A stretch of 64,000 bases of DNA from positions 1 through 64,000 of the forward strand of contig JAFAJV010000078.1 of assembly GCA_019235995.1 (NCBI GenBank), read 5' to 3'. The stretch comes from Vulcanimicrobiota bacterium. Its GTDB lineage: Bacteria; Vulcanimicrobiota; Vulcanimicrobiia; Vulcanimicrobiales; Vulcanimicrobiaceae. The translations under genes were made by a program, and so were the position numbers. Positions within the stretch are counted from its first letter, which is position 1. The number at the start of each line of letters is the position of its first letter. A model generated the notes under the pieces. That model saw only the letters and a program-made list of their open reading frames with translations, had not been told where the DNA came from and ran no database searches. Below, in pieces: positions 50,406-57,991 of this stretch.

Positions 50406-51184
50406 CTCGAAGACCCAGGGCAGTCGCGCAAGAGGGTGAGCCCCTCCGCCGTGCTATGCGCCATGACGTATTGCACGAGCGGCGGCTCACCCGTCGCCTT
50501 TCCGGGCGGCGGCTGCTGGAAACGCGTCGGGAAGTTCGGATCGCGCAGGTTCGCATCGGACCACGGGTTCGCGGCTTCGCTGGGATAGTACCAAGGATAG
50601 TCCAGGATCATCGACTGCGTCGTGCCGTCGGCGAAACGCACCGACATGCGGATGTCGACCCAAAATCCGTGCGTGCGTGAATCGTACTGCGAGCCGTGCG
50701 GATCCGAAAAGGTCACGAAGCCGCACGGGCGGGTATCATTTGGCGCTGCGCCGCCGCCGTCGGCTGCGCCCGCGCTACCGTTTGTACCGGTACCGGCCGA
50801 CGCGACGACCGCGTGTCCGTTGCCGCTTTCGGTCGCGTCCCATACGGGGCGACCCTGCGAGGGCGTTGGCACGACGCTGCGACGCGGTTCGGGACGGTGC
50901 GCCGAAGATTGCGCGACCTGCGGCGGAGCGGCCGCGGCGCGGCGTGGCGCCGGCGCCGCGGCGGGACGAACCGGCTCGGCGGTGCGTACCGGCCGGGGCG
51001 TCGGAGTCGCTATGAGGCGTGCGACGCGCAGGATCTGCGCGCGCGTGACGATTTCGTTGCTGGGTGCGGGCCGCCAGAGGTCGCGTGGGACGAGTCCGGC
51101 CGCCGCCTCGTGCAGCGCGAGGGAGATCGCGGCGGCGAGAAGCAGCCGATTTCTCGGCGAGCTCAGGTCGGCCTTCATTCGCAC
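50402..51184 (-). CDS. Proline-rich envelope protein, function unknown
   Basis: 260 residues. N-terminal membrane segment (RLLLAAAISLALHEAAAGLV, about 12-31), then a long Pro/Ala/Arg-rich linker (about 50-130), a layout like TonB or other bridge proteins. The C-terminal globular part (RPCGFVTFSDPHGSQYDSRTHGFWVDIRMSVRFADGTTQSM ... LRDCPGSSS) has two Cys that could pair and an aromatic DYPWYYPSEAANPW region, but the TonB C-terminal signature is not seen. It could be a TonB-like energy transducer for the receptor family, but this is weak. Stops overlap tail to tail with the CCG subunit gene (CTAG). Confidence 0.55.
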   Translation of the reverse strand: MRMKADLSSPRNRLLLAAAISLALHEAAAGLVPRDLWRPAPSNEIVTRAQILRVARLIATPTPRPVRTAEPVRPAAAPAPRRAAAAPPQVAQSSAHRPEPRRSVVPTPSQGRPVWDATESGNGHAVVASAGTGTNGSAGAADGGGAAPNDTRPCGFVTFSDPHGSQYDSRTHGFWVDIRMSVRFADGTTQSMILDYPWYYPSEAANPWSDANLRDPNFPTRFQQPPPGKATGEPPLVQYVMAHSTAEGLTLLRDCPGSSS

Positions 51185-51198
51185 TTTCAGAAGAGGAA

Positions 51199-51230
51199 CG
51201 CCGAGCCGTTCCCCCAGGAGTGGCTCGGCG
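51199..51230 (-). terminator. Probable terminator of the small secreted-protein gene
   Basis: A 9-bp stem (CGCCGAGCC / GGCTCGGCG) with a 14-base loop between two minus-strand genes; on the minus strand it is followed by TTCCTCTTC. It lies 19 bases after the stop of the gene ending at 51249. Confidence 0.5.
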
Positions 51231-51248
51231 CTCTCGTTGTTGCGTTAC

Positions 51249-51554
51249 CTACGGACTGGTGTTGTACGTCTGCACGTACCATTGCCTGAACTGATCGTAG
51301 GTCGGGTAATAGCCGTACTTGTGATAGAACCAGTCGCGGTAGGCATCTTGCCGGCGCGCCACCTCTTGCTCTTCCGCTCGCTTCTCGCGGACCTTGTGGT
51401 TGTAATTGACGATGAGCGGAACGGAGGCAGCGGCTGCGGCGGTGACGACGATGATCGTCGTGGTGCTGCCCGCGCCGTTTGCGAGCGCGGGTGCCGCCGT
51501 GCCCGCGGCGAGCGCCGCCGTGATGGCGGCGGCCAGGGCATACGGTTTCTTCAT
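51249..51554 (-). CDS. Small secreted protein, unknown function
   Basis: 101 residues from ATG 51554, chosen because AAAGG lies 6 bases before it; an in-frame ATG at 51560 is too close to that site. Signal peptide KKPYALAAAITAALAAGTAAPALA, then a hydrophobic segment (TTTIIVVTAAAAASVPLIV) that may anchor it in the membrane, and a basic, Tyr-rich C-terminus (YRDWFYHKYGYYPTYDQFRQWYVQTYN). The final part resembles short Tyr-rich tails of unknown secreted proteins. Function unknown. Confidence 0.6.
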   Translation of the reverse strand: MKKPYALAAAITAALAAGTAAPALANGAGSTTTIIVVTAAAAASVPLIVNYNHKVREKRAEEQEVARRQDAYRDWFYHKYGYYPTYDQFRQWYVQTYNTSP

Positions 51555-51601
51555 GTCCATCCTTTCTGCAGGCCCTTCGATCCCCCGACTGTAACCGGTT
51601 C

Positions 51602-52117
51602 GTGGTGGAGATCGAAACCCTGATTCGAGCGATCCCGGATTTTCCGATTCCCGGGATCCTTTTCCGTGACATTACCCCGTTGTTGAAAGATAAGCAAGGC
51701 TTTCGGCGCGCCATCGACCTCTTCGTGGAGCGTTTCATCGGCCGTGGAATCGACTACGTCGTCGGCATCGAGGCGCGCGGCTACATCCTCGGAGCGCCGA
51801 TTGCGTACGCCATCGGAGCCGGTTTCATCCCGATCCGTAAGCCGGGGAAATTGCCGCACGACAAGCTCAGCGAGGAGTACGCGCTCGAATACGGCACCAA
51901 CGCGCTGGAGATCCACGCCGACGCCATCGGCACGGGCGACCACGTGCTGGTAGTCGACGATCTGCTCGCGACGGGCGGCACCGCCGCTGCGACCGGGAGG
52001 CTCCTGGAGCGGCTCGGCGCCTCCGTCGACGCGTTTGCCTTCTTGGTCGAGCTGAGCGCGCTGCGTGGCCGCGAAAAGCTTGCCGGTCACGACATCGTCA
52101 CGTTTCTTTCCTACTAA
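51602..52117 (+). CDS. apt: Adenine phosphoribosyltransferase
   Basis: 171 residues from GTG 51602. Salvages adenine with PRPP to AMP. FPIPGILFRDITPLLKD, the hood/base region VVGIEARGYILGAPIAYAIGAGFIPIRKPGKLPHDKLSEEYALEYG, and the PRPP motif HVLVVDDLLATGGTA are diagnostic. Normal length. Often next to rel, and here rel follows two genes later. It probably shares a promoter region with the divergent minus-strand secreted-protein gene; no clear promoter was found. Confidence 0.96.
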   Translation: MVEIETLIRAIPDFPIPGILFRDITPLLKDKQGFRRAIDLFVERFIGRGIDYVVGIEARGYILGAPIAYAIGAGFIPIRKPGKLPHDKLSEEYALEYGTNALEIHADAIGTGDHVLVVDDLLATGGTAAATGRLLERLGASVDAFAFLVELSALRGREKLAGHDIVTFLSY

Positions 52118-52124
52118 TCGCAGG

Positions 52125-52598
52125 ATGAGGTCCGTTCTCTTCGCCGCCGGAATCGCGGCCTTCGCCTTGACGTCGGCGGTGCCGGGTTTCGCGCGTCCCC
52201 GCGCGACGCCCACGCCGTCGCCGTCGCCCACGCCCATCGCGGACCCGGCGATCACCAAGCTCGCGCGTCAGCAGTTCGTGCAGTGGCAGGCCGGCTCGAT
52301 CAACAAGAGCCTTTACGCGCAGCAGGTGCTCGACAAGCTCACGGACGCGAAGATCGCCGACACCTCGACGGCGCTCGGCCAGCTCGGAGCCCTGATGGAC
52401 GTCGTCTTCTTGGGCCCCTGGATCGCACCCGACTTCCCGCCCGGCGCGCGCGGCTACGCCTATCAGATGCGGTGCTCGTCGGGGAACATCTACCTCTGGC
52501 TCGCGCTCGACGCGCAGGGCAAGATCGCCACGATCCTCTTCAAGAATCGGCTCGACGTCGAAACCGTGACCCCCGCCCCGAGCCCGTCGCCGCCGTAG
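52125..52598 (+). CDS. Secreted protein of unknown function between apt and rel
   Basis: 157 residues from ATG 52125, 7 bases after the apt stop. Signal peptide RSVLFAAGIAAFALTSAVPGFA, a Pro/Thr/Ser repeat (PRATPTPSPSPTPIAD), then a mixed alpha-beta part with LARQQFVQWQAGSINKSLYAQQVLDKLTD and a C-terminal Pro-Ser tail (TPAPSPSPP). The single Cys near residue 115 (YQMRCSSGN) is notable. No family is recognised. Position between apt and rel suggests cotranscription, though a TATAAT lies just before rel. Confidence 0.6.
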   Translation: MRSVLFAAGIAAFALTSAVPGFARPRATPTPSPSPTPIADPAITKLARQQFVQWQAGSINKSLYAQQVLDKLTDAKIADTSTALGQLGALMDVVFLGPWIAPDFPPGARGYAYQMRCSSGNIYLWLALDAQGKIATILFKNRLDVETVTPAPSPSPP

Positions 52599-52640
52599 AC
52601 TCCCGCACGGCTTCGGGGCGCGTCCACCGGCCCCGTGGGT

Positions 52641-52646
52641 TATAAT
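52641..52646 (+). promoter_or_regulatory. Putative -10 box just before rel
   Basis: TATAAT with no clear -35 lies 12 bases before the rel ATG. If used, the transcript would start about 6 bases upstream of the ATG, nearly leaderless. It could also be chance in an AT-rich spot. Confidence 0.35.
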
Positions 52647-52658
52647 AGCGGGATACTC

Positions 52659-54821
52659 ATGACCATCACCGAGCTGATCGAGCGAGTCCGCCGCTACGAC
52701 ACCTCCGCCGACACGGGGGCGCTGTTGCGTGGCTACGAGCTGGCCGTCGCCGCGCATGAGGGTCAGCGCCGGGCGTCAGGCGAGTCCTTCATCGAGCACC
52801 CGCTGGCCGTCGCCGGGATCCTGGCCGACCTCGAGATGGATCATCAGACGATCGCTGCGGCGCTGCTCCACGACGTCGTCGAGGATACCTCCATCACGAG
52901 CGAACAGGTAACGGCGCAGTTCGGCGACGAGATCTCGCGCCTGGTCGACGGTGTGACCAAGCTGACGCGGATTCCGTATCAGTCAAAGGAAGACGCGCAG
53001 GTCGAGAACCTGCGCAAGATGTTCCTGGCGATGGCCAAGGATATTCGCGTCATCATCATCAAGCTGGCGGACCGCCTGCATAACATGCGCACGCTGGCGA
53101 GCCTGCCGCCCGCGAAGCAGCAGGCGATCGCGCGCGAGACCCTCGACATCTACGCGCCGATCGCGCATCGGCTCGGCATCTGGAAGATCAAGTGGGAGAT
53201 CGAGGACGAGTGCCTGCGCTACCTGGATGCGGCGGGCTATCACGACATCGTCGAGCGCGTCGCCAAGACGCGGCGCGAGCGCGAGGCCGACGTCGAGAAT
53301 GCGATAGCGAGGCTTCGCGACGAGTTCAAGGCGCTTAAGGTCAACGCCGAGATCCAGGGCCGACCGAAGCACTTCTACTCGATCTATTCGAAGATCAGCA
53401 AGGGGCGCGAGTTTTCGACGATCTATGACCTGACCGCTATTCGCATCATCGTCGACACCGTTAAGGACTGCTACGCCGCGCTGGGGGCGGTGCACGCCAT
53501 GTGGACCCCGCTGCCGGGCCGCTTCAAAGACTACATCGCGATGCCCAAGCCCAACATGTATCAGTCTCTCCACACGACGGTCGTCGGGCCCAGCGGCGAT
53601 CCGCTCGAGATCCAGATCCGCACGTGGGACATGCATCGGACCGGCGAGTACGGCATCGCGGCGCACTGGCGCTACAAGGAAGGCGGCAAGGCCGACCAGT
53701 TCGAGAACAAGCTCTCGTGGCTGCGCGCGCTGCTGGAATGGCAGAAGGACATGCGCGACTCGCGGGTGTTCATGGAAAACCTGAAGCTCGACCTGTTCGA
53801 CTCGCAGGTGTTCGTCTTCTCGCCGCGCGGCGACGTCTACTCGATCCCGGCCGGCGGCACGCCGCTGGACTTCGCCTACCAGGTGCACACGGACGTCGGC
53901 AATCACTGCGTCGGCGCGAAGATCAACGGACGGATCGTTCCACTCGACTACGCAATGCAGAACGGCGACATCTGCGAGATCCTCGTCAATAAGTCGAGCG
54001 GGCGGCCGTCGCTCGACTGGCTCTCGATCGTCAAGACCTCGAGCGCCAAGCACAAGATCAAGCAGTGGTTCCGCAAGGAGCGTCGCGAGGAGAACGTGCT
54101 GGCGGGGCAGGAGGCGCTCGAGCAGGAGCTCGCGCGCGCGGGGCTGCGCACCGACGTCGCGCGCGGCGAGCTGCTCGGCCGGATCGCGTCGCGACTGAAC
54201 TACGCCACTCCGACGGACCTCTATGCCGCGATCGGCTTCGGTGACGCGTCCGCGCAAGCCGTCGCGAACCGCGTGCGGGACGAGCTCAAGCACGACAACG
54301 TCGTGGACCTCACGAAGATCGGGCGCAGGCCGGCTCCGCGAAAGGGCGTGCGCCGCTCGAGCGGCGTGCGCATCGCCGGAGTGGACGACGTGCTCGTGCG
54401 GCTCTCGAAGTGCTGCTCGCCGGTGCCGGGAGATCCGATCATCGGCTACGTGACGATCGGCCGCGGCGTCAGCGTCCATCGAGCGGATTGTCCCAACGTC
54501 GCGTACATGAACGCCACGCCCGAGCGGATCCTGCAGGCGCAGTGGGTCGACGACGCGGGTCTGACGCACTGCGTCGACATCGAGGTCGAGGCCGAGGACC
54601 GCGCGCAGCTGCTCCAAGACATCATGGCGGTCTTCTCCGAGCTCAAGACGCAGGTGAGCTCGGTCAACGCCCGCGTGCGCAAGGACGGCGTCGCGGTGTC
54701 CAGCCTCACGATCCAGATCCGTGACCTCGACCATCTTCATAAGCTGCTGACCAAGCTCGAGGCGCTCCGGGACGTACGCCGAGTCTATCGCGTTACCAAA
54801 CGGGAACGCACCGCCCTCTGA
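52659..54821 (+). CDS. rel: Bifunctional (p)ppGpp synthetase/hydrolase (RelA/SpoT homologue)
   Basis: 720 residues from ATG 52659 with GCGGGA upstream. Domains in order: HD hydrolase (about 20-190; ALLHDVVEDT and IKLADRLHNMRTL), synthetase (about 230-340; GRPKHFYSIYSKI and YQSLHTTVVGP), TGS (about 380-445; VFVFSPRGDVYSIPAGGTPLDFAYQVH), a Cys-containing zinc-finger-like stretch (SKCCSPVPGD) and a C-terminal ACT domain. Both catalytic domains appear intact, so the protein probably makes and breaks ppGpp in the stringent response. The next gene overlaps its stop. Confidence 0.96.
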   Translation: MTITELIERVRRYDTSADTGALLRGYELAVAAHEGQRRASGESFIEHPLAVAGILADLEMDHQTIAAALLHDVVEDTSITSEQVTAQFGDEISRLVDGVTKLTRIPYQSKEDAQVENLRKMFLAMAKDIRVIIIKLADRLHNMRTLASLPPAKQQAIARETLDIYAPIAHRLGIWKIKWEIEDECLRYLDAAGYHDIVERVAKTRREREADVENAIARLRDEFKALKVNAEIQGRPKHFYSIYSKISKGREFSTIYDLTAIRIIVDTVKDCYAALGAVHAMWTPLPGRFKDYIAMPKPNMYQSLHTTVVGPSGDPLEIQIRTWDMHRTGEYGIAAHWRYKEGGKADQFENKLSWLRALLEWQKDMRDSRVFMENLKLDLFDSQVFVFSPRGDVYSIPAGGTPLDFAYQVHTDVGNHCVGAKINGRIVPLDYAMQNGDICEILVNKSSGRPSLDWLSIVKTSSAKHKIKQWFRKERREENVLAGQEALEQELARAGLRTDVARGELLGRIASRLNYATPTDLYAAIGFGDASAQAVANRVRDELKHDNVVDLTKIGRRPAPRKGVRRSSGVRIAGVDDVLVRLSKCCSPVPGDPIIGYVTIGRGVSVHRADCPNVAYMNATPERILQAQWVDDAGLTHCVDIEVEAEDRAQLLQDIMAVFSELKTQVSSVNARVRKDGVAVSSLTIQIRDLDHLHKLLTKLEALRDVRRVYRVTKRERTAL

Positions 54822-55555
54822 TCCTGCTCCCCGGAATCGCGGCATTCGTGGCCGGCGCGATGAACAGCGTCGCCGGCGGCGGAAGCTTCCTGTCGTTTCC
54901 GTCGCTGGTGTTCGCCGGCGTAGCACCGATCTCGGCCAATGCGACGAACAACGCGGCGATGTGGGTCGGCACGATCGGCAGCGCGCGCGGTTATCGAGAG
55001 GAGGTCGCGGCGCATCGCGGGCTCCTGTTCCCGGTGATCGCGGTCAGCGTCGCCGGCTCGCTGATCGGCGCGTGCCTGCTGTTGGTCACGCCGCAAGCCG
55101 TGTTCGAACGTCTCATTCCGTGGCTATTGCTGTTCGCGACGATCGTGTTCGCGCTGAGCCCGCGTCTTACGCGCGGCGCGCCCCGCTCCCCCCGGCACGC
55201 GCCGTGGCAGATCGCCGTGCAGTTCTGCGTCGCGATCTATGGCGGCTATTTCGGGGCCGGCATGGGGATACTGATGCTGGCTGTGCTCGCGTTTTCGGGG
55301 CTGCCCAGCTTCAACGCACAGAACGCGATCAAGAACGTGCTCGCCGTCGCAATCAACGGCGTCGCGTTGATTCCGTTCGTCGTAGCGCGCATCGTGGATT
55401 GGCGTTTCGCGCTGCCGATGGCGGTGATCGCGCTCGCGGGCGGCTATCTCGGCGCTCGCTTCTTTCGGCGCGTTCCGCAGCCGTTTGCTCGGGGCGTCGT
55501 CGTCGTCATCGGTATCGTGATGACTATAGTTTTCTTTGCCAGGACTTTCGTATGA
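54818..55555 (+). CDS. TauE/SafE-family membrane permease, start uncertain
   Basis: 245 residues if begun at CTG 54818 (overlapping the rel stop), giving ILLPGIAAFVAGAMNSVAGGGSF as the first membrane helix, the conserved TauE N-terminus. The first usual start is GTG 54848, which trims that helix. About eight hydrophobic segments; conserved repeats VAGGGSFLSFPSLVFAGVAPISANATNNAAM and YGGYFGAGMGILMLAVLAFSGLPSFNAQNAIKNVLA. Members export or import sulphite, sulphoacetate and similar anions; the substrate here is unknown. Confidence 0.8.
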   Translation: MILLPGIAAFVAGAMNSVAGGGSFLSFPSLVFAGVAPISANATNNAAMWVGTIGSARGYREEVAAHRGLLFPVIAVSVAGSLIGACLLLVTPQAVFERLIPWLLLFATIVFALSPRLTRGAPRSPRHAPWQIAVQFCVAIYGGYFGAGMGILMLAVLAFSGLPSFNAQNAIKNVLAVAINGVALIPFVVARIVDWRFALPMAVIALAGGYLGARFFRRVPQPFARGVVVVIGIVMTIVFFARTFV

Positions 55556-55582
55556 AAGGTGACGGCGGTCGCTCGCTCTAGC

Positions 55583-55617
55583 AGGGCGGTCAAAAAGGCG
55601 ATTCGAAGGGCCGCCCT
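55583..55617 (+). terminator. Weak stem-loop after the TauE gene
   Basis: AGGGCGG pairs with CCGCCCT (7 bp, up to 9 with wobble) around a 21-base loop, followed by TTTC only. It lies between the permease and the lipoprotein pair and may be a weak terminator. Confidence 0.35.
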
Positions 55618-55643
55618 TTCACTGCGCTACAGCGAGGTTTAGA

Positions 55644-56813
55644 ATGTTTTTTCAAAAGTACCCGACGTTGATCGCCGTCGGAGCGATTCTGGCGGCGTCG
55701 GCGTGCGGCGGCAGCGGCGCCGTTCCGTCGAGCGTTGGGGCGAATAGCACGTTGTCGGCGCCCTCGTCCGCCGGGGGCAGCCATGTCGTGCCGTCCGACA
55801 GCACGTCGATTCTCAACAAGTTGACGAAAGACGTCGTCATCGGTTCCACCGTCGATCCGGGCAACGGCGACATGGGTCCGCGCGCCCTGTCGCTGGTGCC
55901 GCTTACCTTCGGCGTTCTGACCAAGGGCGAGCTGCTGGTCTGCAACTTCGAAGACTCTTCGGGAACCGCAGGCAACGGCACGACCGTCGAGATCTTGAAG
56001 CCGACAACGGGCGCGAAACCGACGACGTTCGTGCAGAGCAGCCAGATCCAGGGCTGCAACGGCGACGCAATCAGCTCGGGTGACGCCGTGTTCGGCGCCG
56101 GCATGAGCAGCGGCGTCGTCGAGAAGTATAGCGAAAAAGCAAAGCCGATCAAGACCTACGGCTCGCCGATCGCGGAGCCCTTGGACGACGGCGATGCGGA
56201 CTGCAGCCTGCCCTACGCGCCCGAAAAGGTCTACGTCGGCGACGCCAAGACGGGCTCGGTCGTCAACTTCGCCGCCGGCCTGTATGGCCAGAAAAACCCC
56301 GTGGCCGTCATCACCGGCTTCGCGGTCAGCGGCTCCGGCTGGAACGCTCTGGGTCCGGTGGGAATGCAGTACAACGCGGCGCTCATCAATCACGGACACA
56401 AGTGCAACGATACGCTCTATATCGCCGACGGAGTCGACAACACGCTCGTGGCGGTTTCGAAGGTGAGCAACCTGCTCACGACGGGCGAGATCAAGGTGCT
56501 TCCGGGCGGGAAGAAGTTCAAGTGCAAGCAGAAGCGGTTCTCGTGCGCCTCGGTCGTCTATAGCGGATCGCCGCTCAACGCGCCGGTAGCGCTCGCGATC
56601 CTGCCCAACGGAAACCTCGTCGCGGCGAACGGAGCGGGCGGCAACACGCTGGTCGAGATCTCCGCCGCGGGCGCGGTGCTCGCGACCAAGACGCTCAACA
56701 CCGATTCGAGTCAGGAAGTCTACGGATTGCTCGCGACCGGAAAGACCGACTCGAACACGGCGTTGTTCTACACCGACACCAAAGACAACAGCGTCCATGA
56801 ACTGGAGCAATAG
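55644..56813 (+). CDS. Lipoprotein of beta-propeller type, copy 1
   Basis: 389 residues from ATG 55644, with GAGG upstream. Signal peptide LIAVGAILAASAC with lipobox ASAC and a likely lipidated Cys21. The rest is Gly/Val-rich with repeated blades such as TFGVLTKGELLVCNFEDSS, KVYVGDAKTGSVVNFAAGLYG, DTLYIADGVDNTLVAV and PVALAILPNGNLVAANGAGG, typical of beta-propellers like NHL/SMP-30-type surface proteins. Several Cys (CNF, GCNG, DADCS, KCND, KCKQKRFSCAS) are conserved in the second copy, implying disulphides. Function unknown. The next gene is a paralogue overlapping its stop by 17 bases. Confidence 0.75.
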   Translation: MFFQKYPTLIAVGAILAASACGGSGAVPSSVGANSTLSAPSSAGGSHVVPSDSTSILNKLTKDVVIGSTVDPGNGDMGPRALSLVPLTFGVLTKGELLVCNFEDSSGTAGNGTTVEILKPTTGAKPTTFVQSSQIQGCNGDAISSGDAVFGAGMSSGVVEKYSEKAKPIKTYGSPIAEPLDDGDADCSLPYAPEKVYVGDAKTGSVVNFAAGLYGQKNPVAVITGFAVSGSGWNALGPVGMQYNAALINHGHKCNDTLYIADGVDNTLVAVSKVSNLLTTGEIKVLPGGKKFKCKQKRFSCASVVYSGSPLNAPVALAILPNGNLVAANGAGGNTLVEISAAGAVLATKTLNTDSSQEVYGLLATGKTDSNTALFYTDTKDNSVHELEQ

Positions 56814-57963
56814 GCTCCTGGTCGTCGCCGGTGCGCTGCTCGCCACCTCGGCCTGCGGCGGCACCGGCGACGTCCCATCGAGCGCCGGCGCGAACGGCGC
56901 TCTGTCGCAAGTTGCCTTTGCCGACGGAGCGTCCGTTGCGCCGGACGACACGACGTCGATTCTCAAGAAGTTGAAGAAGGACGTCGTGATCGGTTCGACG
57001 GTCGATTCCAAGAACCACGATAAGGGCTCGCGCGCCCTATCGCAGGCGCGCCTGTCCTTCGGCGTGCTCAAGAAGGGGCAGCTCCTGGTCTGCAACTTTG
57101 CCGACTCCGCCGGCGCGGCCGGAAAGGGCACGACGATCGAAGTGCTCGATCCTAAACCGGGCTCGAAGCCGGCGAGGTTCGTCCAGAGCAGCCTGGTCGA
57201 GGGTTGCGACGGCGACGCGGTCAGCTCGGGCAACGACGTCTTCGCCGGCGGTCTCGCGAGCAAGATCGTCGAGAAATACAGCGACAAGGCGAAACCCGTC
57301 AAGAAGTACGCACGGCCGATCGAGGAGCCGCTCGTGACGGCCGACGCGGACTGCAGCCTGCCTTATGCGCCGGAGTCCATCTACGTGGGCGACGCCAAGA
57401 CCGGTTCGATCGTGAAGTTCGCGGCCGGCCTCTACGGCAATAAGAATCCCGTCGCGGTGATCACCGGCTTCGCGGTCGGCGGATCCGGTTGGGGCGCCCT
57501 CGGCCCGGGCGGAATCGCGTACAACGCGACCCTCATCCACCACGGAAACAAGTGCAACGACACGCTCTATATCACCGACGGCGTCGACGACACGCTGGTA
57601 GCGGTCACGAACGCGAGCAACCTGCTGACGACGGGCACGATCGAGGTGCTGCCCGGCGGTAAGAAGTTCAAGTGCAAGGAGAAGAGGTTCTCGTGCGCGT
57701 CGCTCCTGTATGGCGGCTCGCCCCTGCGCGCGCCGGTAGCGCTGGCTCTGCTTCCGAACGGCAACCTGATCGTCGCGAACGGAAAAGGCGGTAACACGCT
57801 GGTGGAGATCAGCGCCGCGGGCAAGGTGCTAGCGACCAAAGAGCTCAACGAGGATAAGACGCAGGAGGTCTTCGGATTGCTCGCCACGGGAACGAGCGAC
57901 TCCGACACGGCGCTGTTCTATACCGACAACGAAGACAACACGGTCCACGAGCTCGAGCAGTAG
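56797..57963 (+). CDS. Lipoprotein of beta-propeller type, copy 2 (tandem duplicate)
   Basis: 388 residues from ATG 56797, which lies inside the end of copy 1 (17-base overlap). Lipobox ATSAC after LLVVAGALL. Shares with copy 1 the order of blades (LSFGVLKKGQLLVCNFADSA, YVGDAKTGSIVKFAAGLYG, NDTLYITDGVDDTLVAV, PVALALLPNGNLIVANGKGG) and the Cys positions. The pair is a tandem duplication that has diverged. No enzyme motif is visible. The gene converges on a phosphoesterase gene 28 bases after its stop. Confidence 0.75.
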   Translation: MNWSNRLLVVAGALLATSACGGTGDVPSSAGANGALSQVAFADGASVAPDDTTSILKKLKKDVVIGSTVDSKNHDKGSRALSQARLSFGVLKKGQLLVCNFADSAGAAGKGTTIEVLDPKPGSKPARFVQSSLVEGCDGDAVSSGNDVFAGGLASKIVEKYSDKAKPVKKYARPIEEPLVTADADCSLPYAPESIYVGDAKTGSIVKFAAGLYGNKNPVAVITGFAVGGSGWGALGPGGIAYNATLIHHGNKCNDTLYITDGVDDTLVAVTNASNLLTTGTIEVLPGGKKFKCKEKRFSCASLLYGGSPLRAPVALALLPNGNLIVANGKGGNTLVEISAAGKVLATKELNEDKTQEVFGLLATGTSDSDTALFYTDNEDNTVHELEQ

Positions 57964-57991
57964 CTCGCCGCGCTGACTGCGCGCGCCGCCG

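Noticed and set aside
50402-51184. TonB assignment for the proline-rich envelope protein
   Set aside because: Only the membrane-linker layout fits; the TonB C-terminal domain motif is not visible.
52983-54926. Minus-strand open frame opposite rel
   Set aside because: Same reason: charged, low-complexity translation, while the plus strand encodes a complete Rel protein.
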